Source: Centropus unirufus
Lineage: Eukaryota > Chordata > Aves > Cuculiformes > Centropidae
Direction: 5' to 3'
DNA: 64,000 nucleotides
NCBI GenBank assembly: GCA_013397695.1
Contig: VYZI01000021.1
Span: 4,820,125 to 4,884,124 of the forward strand
Shown: piece after piece, positions 1 through 11,800 of the stretch
Layout: every line of letters begins with the position of its first letter
Position numbering within the stretch: the stretch's first letter is position 1
Position numbers and translations under genes: made by a program
Notes under the pieces: model-generated
The model's database searches: none
Seen by the model: the letters and a program-made list of their open reading frames with translations, nothing else
What the model was told of the DNA's origin: nothing

Positions 1-2007
1 GAGAAACCTCAGCTGATGAGGTGACGCAGCAAAAACCTGAGCGGCAGGATGGCAAACAATAGATGAGCAATGGCAATGAAATAAGGGATCTCCGTTGAGC
101 TAAGTTCCTCGCTCAAGGTGTGCCCAGCCCCTGGAGCACGGAGCAGCTGGTGGCTGTACACGAGTGGCAAGAACGCTGAATGCTGTGACTGGTTCATGGT
201 AACCCCCTTTCTCCCCCAAAAAGTGTTTTGGAGTGGGAACGTGCCCTCTGCCTCATACAAGAGGGAGAGGGATTACCGTGGGCTGCTGGTTTGGTGCCCA
301 CCTCTCAAGCTTTTGGTGCTGACTGCTCTGACCTTGTTTGGCAACTTGTATAAACCAAGTAACACCAGGCAGAAAGAAGAAGACCGAGGGACTTCTGTCC
401 CCACTATAAAGCTGGAGAAAGCACCCTTTAAACGAGTCTTTACAACTGTAAGAAAACCTGTGCGATGAGTTGGCCAAGCCTTCTTCTGACTCTTCTTCTC
501 TGTAATCACACAGGTCTGCTCAGGAAAGGCCAGTGCCCTCTCTGTGATGCTGGTCACTCCCAGGGCCACCTTGCTGCTGCCACATTGGTTTCCCTCCGTC
601 TCTAAAGCACGGGGATCAGGTAGGTCTCATAAATAGAAACCACATTCTCAGCGCAAACACCGACCTCCTGTGTGCCCTTCACCAAGCCAGAGGTGTTTAT
701 TATCCCCCTCGAGGCCCACACTGTGGGCAGCCAAAGCTCAGACTCCATGGGTAAGAAACAAACCCTTGGTTCCATGTGGCACAGAGCAAGGGGGAGCCCC
801 TAAAACTGCCTGGAAAAGGGGAACAGGCATTTTCAGCCATTCTGAACACAACCAATGGGGTCTGTGCAGGGGAACATTCTTGGCTCCTGTGCTCCTCCAC
901 ACAGAAACGCTCCTTGGGCAGCCAACAGCCACCAAACCACCTCTCCTTGGCGTTTTCACAACTGGGCTGTGTTCTCATTCTCAGCAGGGACGTTCCTTTC
1001 TGCCCGCTGGTTATCTGCTGCTCTTCAACCCTGCAGCTGGGGGAAGCGCCTGCGGAGACGGTGTTTTTCTTTCTAAATCAGCAAGATTTCTTTTTTTTCT
1101 TCATTCTTCACAGTTTGCAAGTTGCTCGTAGCCAAAACTCACACATCCCTGTTCGATTTGTTTTCCATCTACTTTATTCTTACTCATAAGTTTAATAAAA
1201 ATGAATTTGGATGATAAAACCAAAATATTCTGCTACAGTTCATTATTTGGGCTGAAACGCCTTGCCTTGTTTTTGTTTGCCCATGGGGAGAGATGGTCAG
1301 GCAGAACCTCCAAGCTCTTCCCAACGAGGGAGGCAGAAGTGGAAAGAATAAAAAATACGGAACAGCTTCTCAGCTGATATCAACCAGCCCAGCTCCCTCG
1401 TTTTCAGGAAAGCTTTCCTGATTTTGCCAGCTTTGGAGCCATGTCCAAGTTGTTTCTGGTGTCCTTATGATGTGACATTGAGGTAGCAATCCCACAGCCA
1501 TGGAACTGGGTGATACCACCTCAGACTGTGAGAACACAAGCGTGCCTGGGAAAAAGAGAATTATTGCTGTATTTGCATGTTATTCCAACACTCCTCAAAT
1601 GCACAGAACTGCTTAAGCAGCCCCAATATGCACGACAACAAACAACTGTGCAAGGATACAAAAATGTGTTGGCACTCCAGAGAGAGCAGTTCCAGTGCAC
1701 ACAGGGCCACTTTCAAGTACTTCAGTCAAAGCATAAATCAGGAATAACATAGATGACGGATGATGCATCCATTAATTTTGCTTCCTCTCCTTTCATGAAT
1801 TATCCAGGAAAAAACAAGTTCATTTGTAGCAATCGCTGTCACCTCTTAAGAAGGGGCTGGGTCACCCAGCCTTCTCTAGGTCAGGTTAAAACCTAGGTCC
1901 TGAATGGACCCTCATTAAAAAGCTGAGAAGGAATGGAAAGCACAGAGGACAATGCAAAGCAGGGGAAATGAGAAGATTCTTACATAAGTGCCCATTTACA
2001 AAAAATA

Positions 2008-2013
2008 TTTATT
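2008..2013 (-). terminator. Alternative candidate CERS3 poly(A) signal
   Basis: TTTATT on the plus strand is a canonical AATAAA on the gene strand, about 3.7 kb past the CERS3 stop. It would give a long 3' UTR. The actual end cannot be decided from sequence. Confidence 0.25.
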
Positions 2014-2600
2014 TATAGTGTAATGTAACCGACCAGACATGTTGAGTGGCATTAAGGACAAAAGGGAATTATACTGAGTAATACAACCTGACAAAATGGG
2101 TTCTGTGGAGTAAAGGAGATCTGTAAACCACAGCCAGGGTAGATGGGTAAAGCTATGCAGTGAACAAGAGAGGCAGCACAGTACACATGGACACGAGAAC
2201 CTGAACCAAAGTCAGAGGAATTAAAGGGAACAGAAGAGTTTCTGCCGATTCGAATGTCCAAGATTTCATTTTCATTCTGTAATTCTATCATAAATATTTT
2301 GGCTTGGCTGAAGTGACAGAGCAAAACCAGATGCACGGTGTCCACTCATTAAACCAGGATCCATGCTGTCAAATGGTCCAAATGACACCTTGAACCCCAT
2401 CATCCAAGTGCTCTGCACTTTAATTCCGAGACTTTTTTCACAACAGCATTAAAAAAGGGCTAAGGGCATAGAATGTACTGAAAACCTTAACTTCTTTAGC
2501 ATGAGTTGTGTTCTCCATGACCTCAGCTTCTTGTTTCTGAGTTTCTATCAGTAAAACGATGAAAATGAAACATGTGGAACCTCAGGAGTGACAAAGCCTT

Positions 2601-2779
2601 GAGGGTGGGGAGGCCCTGGCCCAGGGAAGTCATGGCTGCCCCATCCCTGGAGGTGCTCAAGGCCAGGCTGGATGGGGTCTTGAGCAGCCCGGTCCAGTGG
2701 GAGGTGTCCCTGTCCATGGCAGGGGTTCAGAACTGGATGAACTTTAAAATCCCTTCCAAACCATCCTATGATTCTATGA
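2601..2779 (+). repeat. CR1 LINE fragment, 3' end
   Basis: Typical avian CR1 3' region in forward orientation: GGCTGCCCCATCCCTGGAGG, AAGGCCAGGCTGGATGGGG, GTGTCCCTGTCCATGGC, ending in the diagnostic tail TCCTATGATTCTATG. It is severely 5'-truncated, as nearly all CR1 copies are, and non-coding. Confidence 0.92.
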
Positions 2780-4785
2780 AATCTGGCATTAAGACAGGAC
2801 GTGCGTCCAGTCCCACTGTGACAGCCTGTTCCCACTTCTCCCTGTGCTGAGATGATTTATCCCCAGCACCTGGTGCTTTATGGTCAGAACTTTTAGGTCT
2901 CACCGCTCTGCTTGGCCATGACAGTAATGCCCTGGATCAGCATTCCCTGAACTTGAGACCTCCCATACCCCAACCGCAATGCCATGCAGTTATTTGGTGG
3001 TTTCCTGGGCTTAGACTTAATCTTCACCTTCAGCACATATTTTCTTCCATATTCTTCTGGGCTCCCCCCAAATTTGACTCCACGTTTTGTTTTTTGTGTA
3101 TTTATCCCCCTTTTACTTTTCCTTGAAGAGTCTAGTTTCACATCTATTTAAAACAACGGGTCTGGTAATCAGGTTGGAGAACTGCAATCCAAAATTTTTC
3201 CAAGGCAGAACTCAAACAGAGCTAATTGGCTGCAGTGGGAGACTTGTCTGAGTAGGAAGGGCAAGATTTGGTCTCCACGAGACTATAAATTCCAGTTTAA
3301 AACTCAGTAGTTGTTGAGAGGCTCGCTCCTGTGACAACATCACTCTTTGTGTTTCCTTCCCTGAATTCTTTTCCTAGACATAGCAGGAAAGCTTTCTGGC
3401 ACCAAAAATCCAATGATAATACCCTGGCCACCTCCCAAACCCCCGTTATGTCTTCAGAAAGCATCGCTGTCTCCACTGCTCTCAAAGGGAGCATAAAGCC
3501 TCCAAGTCGTCGCGTTTCTACGTAGGGAAAGGCCAGGTCTTTTCATGTAGGCAATAAATAGGCCCCGATAAGCAACTGCGACCCTGCCAAACTCACGAGT
3601 TGCTTTAGGTGATGTAATAAGTACTTGCACTTCCAATAAAGCCACAGTGCAGTATTTAAGGTATTCTCCATAGCAAAGTAAGGAAGCACACTGCTGTACA
3701 ACAACTACTGAGGGAATTCTGCCTGCTCAGCCCGAGCAGCATGAACTGCAAGCGCTGGTTCAGGAGTCCTGTCCCACTATTATGACACTTCCCACCCTTC
3801 TCAGAATCTGTGGGCCATACCAGGAAGACAATTCTACCGAGAAAGGAGTAAAACACAAACATTTGAGGCTTTACGTGGTCCAAAATATAAGTAAATACTT
3901 AAACATAGCCTAGTTCAAAAGACCACATGCAGATATTTTCACACTACCAGACTCTAGCAAAGTACTCCTACTTTTATCACCACACAGAAAACACTTCTTT
4001 CTTCATATCTGAGATCCCAAACATTTCCCATTCTTCCAAATGCTTCGCTCTCTGAATTATATCCCACCTTGCCCAGGAAACCTTTAGAAAACAAGTCAGG
4101 CATACAGGGCTTCCTGTAGGTCACCAAGTTCCTGCCGGAGCAGGCTGAAGGGGAAAAGAGCCTTTCTAAACCAAAAACTCTGTGCTGAGGCTGTTCTAGC
4201 AGTGGTCCCCTTGGTCTCTACCAAGCTACTGGATTTCGTTCACCAGATGATCTCAGCTGCTGTGGAACAACATGGAGAGCATCACACCTCTAAAACATAT
4301 GACACAAATCATTTATGACCTTCTGAGCTAAACGCATCTGGAAATGAGATGGGTACCACCCTGTTTAAAAGGCCCAGACTCTTCTTGGAAAGCCCCAGGA
4401 CTAAAAACGCTGTTGGACTCCACGCTAGAATTAGTGCAAACTCAAGATAGAGGCACTTTTGGTAAGAGGAGCTGATAAAACATCCACTGTTCCTCTACTT
4501 CTTTCAGCACCAACACCAGATTGCGGGCTGCGCCACATGCAAGTTTGGTTCGAGCTGATGTGATTCCCCATTTTCAAGAGAGGGATGGAAATACAGATCC
4601 CAATATCAAAGGGATACACTGCATTTTCACTGTGACATTCCTTGCCAGTCCCACGCTGCCCCACTACCCAGACAGACGCAGTGAAGGCTCAGGAACCATA
4701 AAACAGAATTAGGAGTCTCACTCCGGAGAAGACAATTGTCCAGCACCACTGTGTGAGACGAGAAAGGAATGGATGAGACTTATTT

Positions 4786-4791
4786 TTTAAT
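4786..4791 (-). terminator. Candidate CERS3 poly(A) signal
   Basis: TTTAAT on the plus strand is ATTAAA on the gene strand, about 880 bases past the CERS3 stop. It is the first recognisable hexamer I found downstream, but a variant form and not confirmed by any downstream element I can judge. Confidence 0.3.
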
Positions 4792-5674
4792 CTTTTGGTT
4801 TGTAGATGTGTCAGGAGCTGGGGGTGGTTCAGTAGTTTTGAACACAAAGAAGAGCAAAAGAACCTGTGAAAAGACCAGTTTTCATTCACTCCCTTCCTCC
4901 CCAGTGCCCCTTCTCTTCTAACACTGGGCCAAAATGACTGAGAATACGGACATCTGTGAAACCTGGAGCTCCGTGGACAATTGGGGCTGAGTTTTGCCAC
5001 TTTAAGAGTGACTTTCTTGACAGGTAAACCCTAGAGCACAATATTTGAGCTATCAATCATGTGGCGTATTTTGGAGAATGACTACATTTCTGCAGCAAAG
5101 TCAGCTCTTCACAAGTAAATCGTGTGGTTTCCTCTGCCTCAGCTTTCACTGGCCTCCAGGAAATGAAATTTAACTCACAAAAACCAGCCGTTTGATGAGG
5201 GTTTGAACTGACAAGTAAAAACTGAAACGCTAGTCACTGCACGCACCGCTCTCAGAATTTTCCCACATTGAGTAATTTTGGTTCCTAATGGATTTCACAC
5301 TGCCTAACTACCACAAAACATCTGCGAGTCAAACTCCTTGGTAAAACATATCCTGTATCAGACTGAAAAACAACATTAGAACCAATGGGACATTAAATGA
5401 TCCGAGGCTCTTGAGCTTTGACCTTGTTAAGCACTGTCAGAGTGGAACAGTCACTGTGTCCAAACACTTAGCAACGATTCAGAAAATGGGTCATTAACAC
5501 ATTTTGTCATGTTATGCAATTTTTCCCTCCCCTCTAAACTGGGCTTTTTTCCAGGCCCGGTAGCCAACAAGAAATCAATCACAGTCTCTCCTAAGCCTTT
5601 TGACTTAAATTCTATCCTGTAGGTTGGGTTAGAAATGGAGCAGAAGTCACTGCAGGAGGTGGTACAGGAAGGGA

Positions 5675-5806
5675 CTAGTGGCAAGTGCTGTTTAGGAGGT
5701 GTTTGCTTGACCCACAACCATTCTTGCTGCCATTCTTTGTGGACTCCTCTTCGTTATCTGTAAAAGAATCTTCTTCTTCTTCATCGCTCCGGTCATCTTT
5801 CAAATC
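5675..5806 (-). CDS. CERS3: CERS3 coding exon 10 (acidic C-terminal tail and stop)
   Basis: Encodes residues 339-381 and the TAG stop. DLKDDRSDEEEEDSF followed by TDNEEES is the cytosolic acidic tail typical of CERS2, CERS3 and CERS4; serines just before acidic runs are potential casein kinase 2 sites, which regulate several ceramide synthases. The acceptor is TCTTCCCCCTAG. The exon lies 15.5 kb from exon 9, but phase (0) and composition fit. Its final 15 or so residues (GSSKHLLNSTCH) are not conserved enough for me to check against a relative. Confidence 0.9.
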   Translation of the reverse strand, partial: DLKDDRSDEEEEDSFTDNEEESTKNGSKNGCGSSKHLLNSTCH

Positions 5807-8800
5807 CTAGGGGGAAGAGAACACCATGAGCATATTCTGTACTTGCAGTGTTTACTGTCAGCTAAGTTACCAAACTGCTATTGTCAGTGCAATACAGACC
5901 CTTCATCATGGCCCATGGGTGCCAGACAAGCAAGTATTTTATTTTTCATGTGACCTGAGTACCTGGATCTTTGCAATGATCTTGAAAAAACAGCCAGAGA
6001 ATTTCATTACTCAGGAAAAGATGGTTCATAAAAGTTCCAGAACATGAGATGTCCTCCTTTCTTGGGAATTCCCCATCATCCTTTCAAGCTAAAACCCCTC
6101 TGTCCCTCACTTGCCTCGGCAAAAAAAATTTTGCTAAAGGGAACCTATGAAAGGGGAGCCCTAAATACTCAAGGCAGTATCAAAACTGTCCCCAGAAACA
6201 CTCCCTCCTCCAAAAACAGAGGCTGACATCCAAGGAGAGACCAGTGAACAACACTTTCCCCTTGCAGAACCTAACGATCTTTAGACAAAATTTGTTCTGT
6301 GACCTTGGCCCAGCCATTTGACCTCTTCTTGCTTGTTTCTGCTTTCCCTTGTAAAGTGTTACTGGTAACCCCTGGGTGGATTAATTAATGATTCTGAAGT
6401 GCTGGAAAGATGAAAAGATTATTGTATAAAAGCTAACTGTGATGAATAAATACACTTGTCCAAACACAGGAGTTGAAAGGCCGCCTGCTTCTGACAGGTG
6501 TAAACAAAACAGTGACCGGTTGTGCCAGCATCTCCCAGCACTAACTTTGCTTAAAGAGACTTATTGACCCTAAAATATTCTTGTTATAAGTAAATTTGGG
6601 TTCCAATAAATTTCTGGAACACTCCAATAGTACAAATTAGAATTTATTAACATACACGTCCTTATAACACTTCTCTCCAATGGTGTATACATCAGGTCAA
6701 CCTTTGCAAAGGGGAGGCCACATCTGTACAGCTGTTCTATCCATCGTGGGTACGATGCTCAGGGACTTGCCAGGGAGGAGGGGATGGCTGCTCCATCGTA
6801 AGTGAGACAGTTTGCCTTTAGGAAAATCCCTTGATTTGGGATTCTGGCAATCCCGTTTCACCCCCCAGGGGTCAAACATGGCACTTCGTTAATGTTTCCA
6901 CCACACAAAGACATTCTGTCAAGCCAGCGCTTGACAGCAAAGGTCAGGTAAGATAGTTCGGTGCAATCTGCCACGCCACATAAAATACAGCATTAGTCTT
7001 TGATTTCTCAACTCTGAGCATAATTCTAAGACGCTAAAATGTGTTCAGAAGTTTGGTCCAAACGATTGAGGCTTTGGTACTAAACTCAAACACCACTATT
7101 TCCCTCTCAGTGCAATACACTTAGAAAAGCAGCACCTGCCTCCCTAGAAGGGCTTTCTGGGCCAACTGATGACTTGTTTTGCAGACTCAGGGCAGGATAC
7201 CCCAGTTAAAGATGCTGTAAATCAGGTAAATGCTTCCTTCTGCCTAAGCGGTGACCAAGAACATAAAGGAGAGCAAAGCAGACACCTAGGAAATTTTCCC
7301 CACCTCCAGCAGGTTCCTGTGTGATGAACGGTCCCAGTTAGTGGTCTCTTCCATTTATTTGGAATGTGCCTGATATTTGGATTATTTGGAAGTAGACCTG
7401 ATAGGCTCACCTGATACCCTCTAGTTCTTCCATTGGAAGAGATGAACAACAGCCATTCCTTCTCCAGCACCTCCTGATGTAACACGCCACCTCTCACCTA
7501 AAATGAGGAGCTGAGGAGCAAACCCTAGGTACCTCTTTGTCATGCGGGGTTGTTCAGGGCAGGGATGAGAAGCAGAAAGCAGGAGCCAGTGTTGTTCCTG
7601 CCCATCCTGTATCTGCTCTCAGAATGAACTAACAATTCCATTTTCTTAGCCTGCTGCTCCAAGGCCCTTCTTAAGCACCAAATCCACACAGAGAAAATAA
7701 AGGACAGCTCAGTAATAACACACCCAATTGCAATCTCATATCCCTTTCTCCATTATACTTGTAGTAAAATGCATGGGACTAGAAAGAAAATTAAAGCCTA
7801 AACGCTGTCTCATCAGAAACTATAAACTTCCTGGAGATTTTCTTTTGCCTTTCTCCCACAACATGCAAAGGGTATCAAAACAAACAAATCTTACAGTAAA
7901 TACTGTAAAATAAACTTGGCACGTGCTCAGTTAAAGACAAGGACAGCCAGCCTTTCCCACACGAACCATTTATGAGGTTCTGCATCTCTCCCTCCTGGTT
8001 GTTTTAACTGCAAATACGAATGGGAAAGACAAATGTGGAGGGTCTGAAGAGGCACTTCTGACTTTTTTTTTTTGTGCCACAAGAAATGTTTCGGATGGCA
8101 AATACAAACCACAGCCACACAGTGCCTGACGCAGCTTGGAATTGCCCTCACCTACCTGAGGTTGCAAGCGCAGGGAGCGATGAGGGCTTTTGAGCCCATT
8201 CTGAATGGGCTTGAGACCACAAAACTGGGGCGAGCCTATTTCATGGGGAGCACCTCACCGTGGTCCAACAGAAGCTGCTGGGGCATGTGCTTACGAAGGG
8301 CTGGCAGTCGGCGGTGCTTTGAATGACAGCTGATGCGTGACAGCAGCTCCTGGTTCCTACAGGCATGAGCTGGCTCCTTCAGCACAAAACTGGAAACTCT
8401 GATTGGATTTGCTTCCCAGTTTTAATGCTGTCAAGCTGGATGCTCTGATTAAAGGCACTATGTGTAGTAATTAAAAAACAGGCAAATGTTTTTCCCAGCA
8501 CATTGGAAATCCCTGCATTTGAGATAATGTGTTACATATTTCAAGGCAGCAGGAATTATATTTCTGTGTATTCTCAAGCAACCATTGCAAATCATCTTAA
8601 TTCTGGGAGAGAATTACCGCTTCTGAAATCCAAATACTAATCAATAAATGCCACTAAATTTAACCTAAATTTTTATAATATTTTTAATCAAGAATCTGCT
8701 TGCTGATCAAGTGCCTCCACACATCCTTGCTTTGGAAGAGTCCAGCTTGTTAAAGTAGCAAAATGGATCTTTGCATAGCAATAACTTGTTCTGTAACTAG

Positions 8801-11800
8801 AAAGCCCAACAAACCTGTCTTTGCAAACCATTTCACAGACCACTATTAATATATTAAGATACCATCAGTGAAGTTTGCGTCTCTTAACTTTAACCTTCAA
8901 AGAACAATAAAAAATGAAACGTTTCTAGGGTTTTTCCTGCTTTAATACCAAGACGTTTTCTCTGCGCCTCTCACATCATCCATTAGAGCTGTGTTTCCCT
9001 ACTCAAAGGCTCCCCTGAGCAGCAAGAGATGAACACTATCAGACACAGCTGTAGATACAGCTGAGGCCATCATTAATGCTCAGGGCTTTGGTGCAATGGC
9101 ATCAAACAGCAGGTCTTGTATTTCAGCTGGTAACAGACAAAATGGATGTGTATCTTTTATGTTCTGGATGACTAACCAATTTAATCTTTCTAAATGGATG
9201 AATGGACACGAGGTTTATGAGAAGCAACACTAATGCTATAAAGTCTGCAAGAGAAGCATTTGTAGTGAGGCCAAAGCCGCAAACTTTTATAATCTTTTTC
9301 CCTTTTGTTTAACCCTTCCACCTGCTGCTCAGTCTGCCTCTTTTAGTTCAATGAGCTGTATTTGTTAAGGTAGTTTCGGCTTCTCCTATCGCACTGCAGT
9401 TAGAACGTGTATCATTTGAGGCATTAGCACCACATCTTATTGCATGAACAGTGAAGGACCTTGCAAGAGACTTCACCACGTATAAAGACTTTTTGGAATT
9501 AAAAGATGAGCAGCTACATGAGCCTTTTCCCAGCCTTTTGTTAGCAGAAAAAACACGGGTCAAATCTCCATCTAAATGAACTGAATTTTCTCCTAATCAG
9601 GCAAGCTTGGCTCTCAATAAAACACTTGGAAATCACCTCCCTCTTGAGAAGCTCTTGGCACTCCTTTCCTTCTGCTGCATCGGGGGAAGGACAGGGCTGT
9701 GCTGGAGGACGGATGCAAGTGTGGGGTTCCTGTTCCCATGTGCCGGTGATACCACCTGAAGTTCACTGGTGGAGAAGTGGGACTGGGAGCACATCACCCT
9801 TCTCTCCCGCTCCCCTTTCCTGGGCACATGGTGTCTTTATCCATGTGCGTGTTGAGCTTGCAACGCAGCCATGGCTTCATCTCCACTACACAGTAGTTAA
9901 AGAGGGAAGTGTAAGAGCAAGCAGAGGGAAAGACAGTGGCAAGCAGTAGAGAAAAGGTAAAAATATATTGTAGCAAGGTGGATTGATGCCATAAATAGTG
10001 AAGAAGCCCTAGCAACACACCTTAGGCTTTCTTGGAAGGGGAAGGGCACTTGCTAGCAAAAGCATCGTTGGATCAACATGGCTTTTACTGCAGACTGCTG
10101 AGGTCTCAAAGCTGTTACCGCAACAACACGCTCCGAGACAGAAATAACCACTGGGGCAGCATGGAGAGAATAAAAAATAACAAAAAAAAGGGAGAATCTG
10201 GCTGAGATACATCTGAGCAGAAGACGTTTCTGCAGTGAAGTTCAGCTGCTACAACAGTTTGTTCACAAATCGCCTTTTAAGATCTCCCTATTTCAGCTCA
10301 CCCCTGTTTTCCAAGGCATTTCCTTATCCAAGGTCATTATGAGGCCAAGAGTGCAGCATCTACTCTGCAATCCATGGCCAATTTGGGTGTGCAGTGGTGG
10401 GGGACGTTTGCTTGCTTGCTTTTCCAGCTAGCCAGGTGAATGAGAGTGAAGACAACACAGGCCGTCTCCACAGGCAAGAGCAGACAGGACCGGGTCATAT
10501 AATTTCAAGTTCTTTCTCACTGGTACAACTGCATCCATGTGGGGGGTGGGAGATGTACCAGGTCCAACTCATCTGGTAGAACCAACATTGACTCAAGGTT
10601 TCCCAGCAGCATAAGGAAACTGGAATTTTGCACCTGCCTGGACAAGACTAAAACAAATTAACCTTCTAGGTTAAGCATAACTTGTGTCCACATAGTTAAA
10701 TGGGTTTCTTGTACCAGGTACAGATGTATAAACACAACTCATAACTCATTCTGGAATTTTAATTATGCGTTTTCTAATTTGGCAGAATGAGATTTTTTTA
10801 TTTTCAAATATTTATTCTTAGCCTTCAGTCAGAATTTACTGAATATTTTATATTAAAATCTGGATGTCCTAAATCTCATTAACTTAATTCTACCTTAAGA
10901 ATATTTTCCTTTAAATATCTACAAACATATTGACTAGATCTTGATTTTTCAACATAAAGACAGTAAATTCCACAGCACCTGTCCACATGGAAACAGCCTG
11001 GTGTACAAAGATGAAAGCTATTAGCCAGCTCAGCAACCACTGACTTAAATAAAAGAGATAATAAACAAGAGGGATAATAAAAAGTCAGTCCAAAGAGATA
11101 GAAGGCGGTACTTCTCTAACAAATAATACTATAAAGTTGATGAATCTCCGAGTTCAACATCTTTAATTCAACATCAATGATTCAACTCAGCTGACATATG
11201 ACTTAATACGCCTTTACTTTCCTGTGGAGACCAAGCAAAATACATTTGGATTCAAGCAAACTTTTCTATATTTCCAGCCTGGAAGATTTTATTGGAAAAT
11301 ATATTTCCCCTTTCAGCTTATCCACACCAGGCAACATGAATAATGTCGAGCTTCCATGGAAGATGCACTGTTGGACTCAACTTTCTGTAGTTTTAAATGA
11401 AGACGCAGACTTTCTAGGTTAATTGTATTGGACATTTTGTGGCCCAAACTCCTCTTATTTAATCTCTCTTCTATGCAATACCCATCCCTCAAGCTTTCCA
11501 CTGGGAGTTTCCAGTGGGAACTCAAAGACGATGTGTGAAAACAACAACTTAAGAAGAAAGTCACACTAATTCCACAAATATTGAGAAGAATCATCTCCTC
11601 AAAACTGGATGTTTCAGTTAGAATATGCCCTGGATTTTGACTGAAGGGATAAATTTAACCTCAAAACCCATCACTTGTGTTGTCACTCAGCATCACACAC
11701 CTGTAACTGGAGCTATAATACCCTGCCTGCTCAGAAGGAATAAATCATTGTTTATGGTTAATCAGGTACTCTGTGGTTTCAATAAAGTCTGCTAGCTGTG

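Larger units (their letters stand above)
1..4785. other. CERS3 3' flank, no gene recognised
   Basis: No exon of the expected next gene (ADAMTS17 in the mammalian order) is visible. Open frames here reach 153 codons but occur on both strands over the same bases, lack splice context and resemble nothing I know. The stretch holds one CR1 fragment (2601-2779), a 17-bp imperfect palindrome at 1855-1871 and possibly the distal CERS3 3' UTR. Confidence 0.6.

Noticed and set aside
670..1131. Open frame of 153 codons on the plus strand
   Set aside because: Overlapped by other frames on both strands, no splice context, low-complexity serine/proline-rich translation and no recognisable family.
1855..1871. 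Palindrome GGCTGGGT-C-ACCCAGCC
   Set aside because: Short and isolated; it could form a hairpin, but nothing nearby gives it a role.
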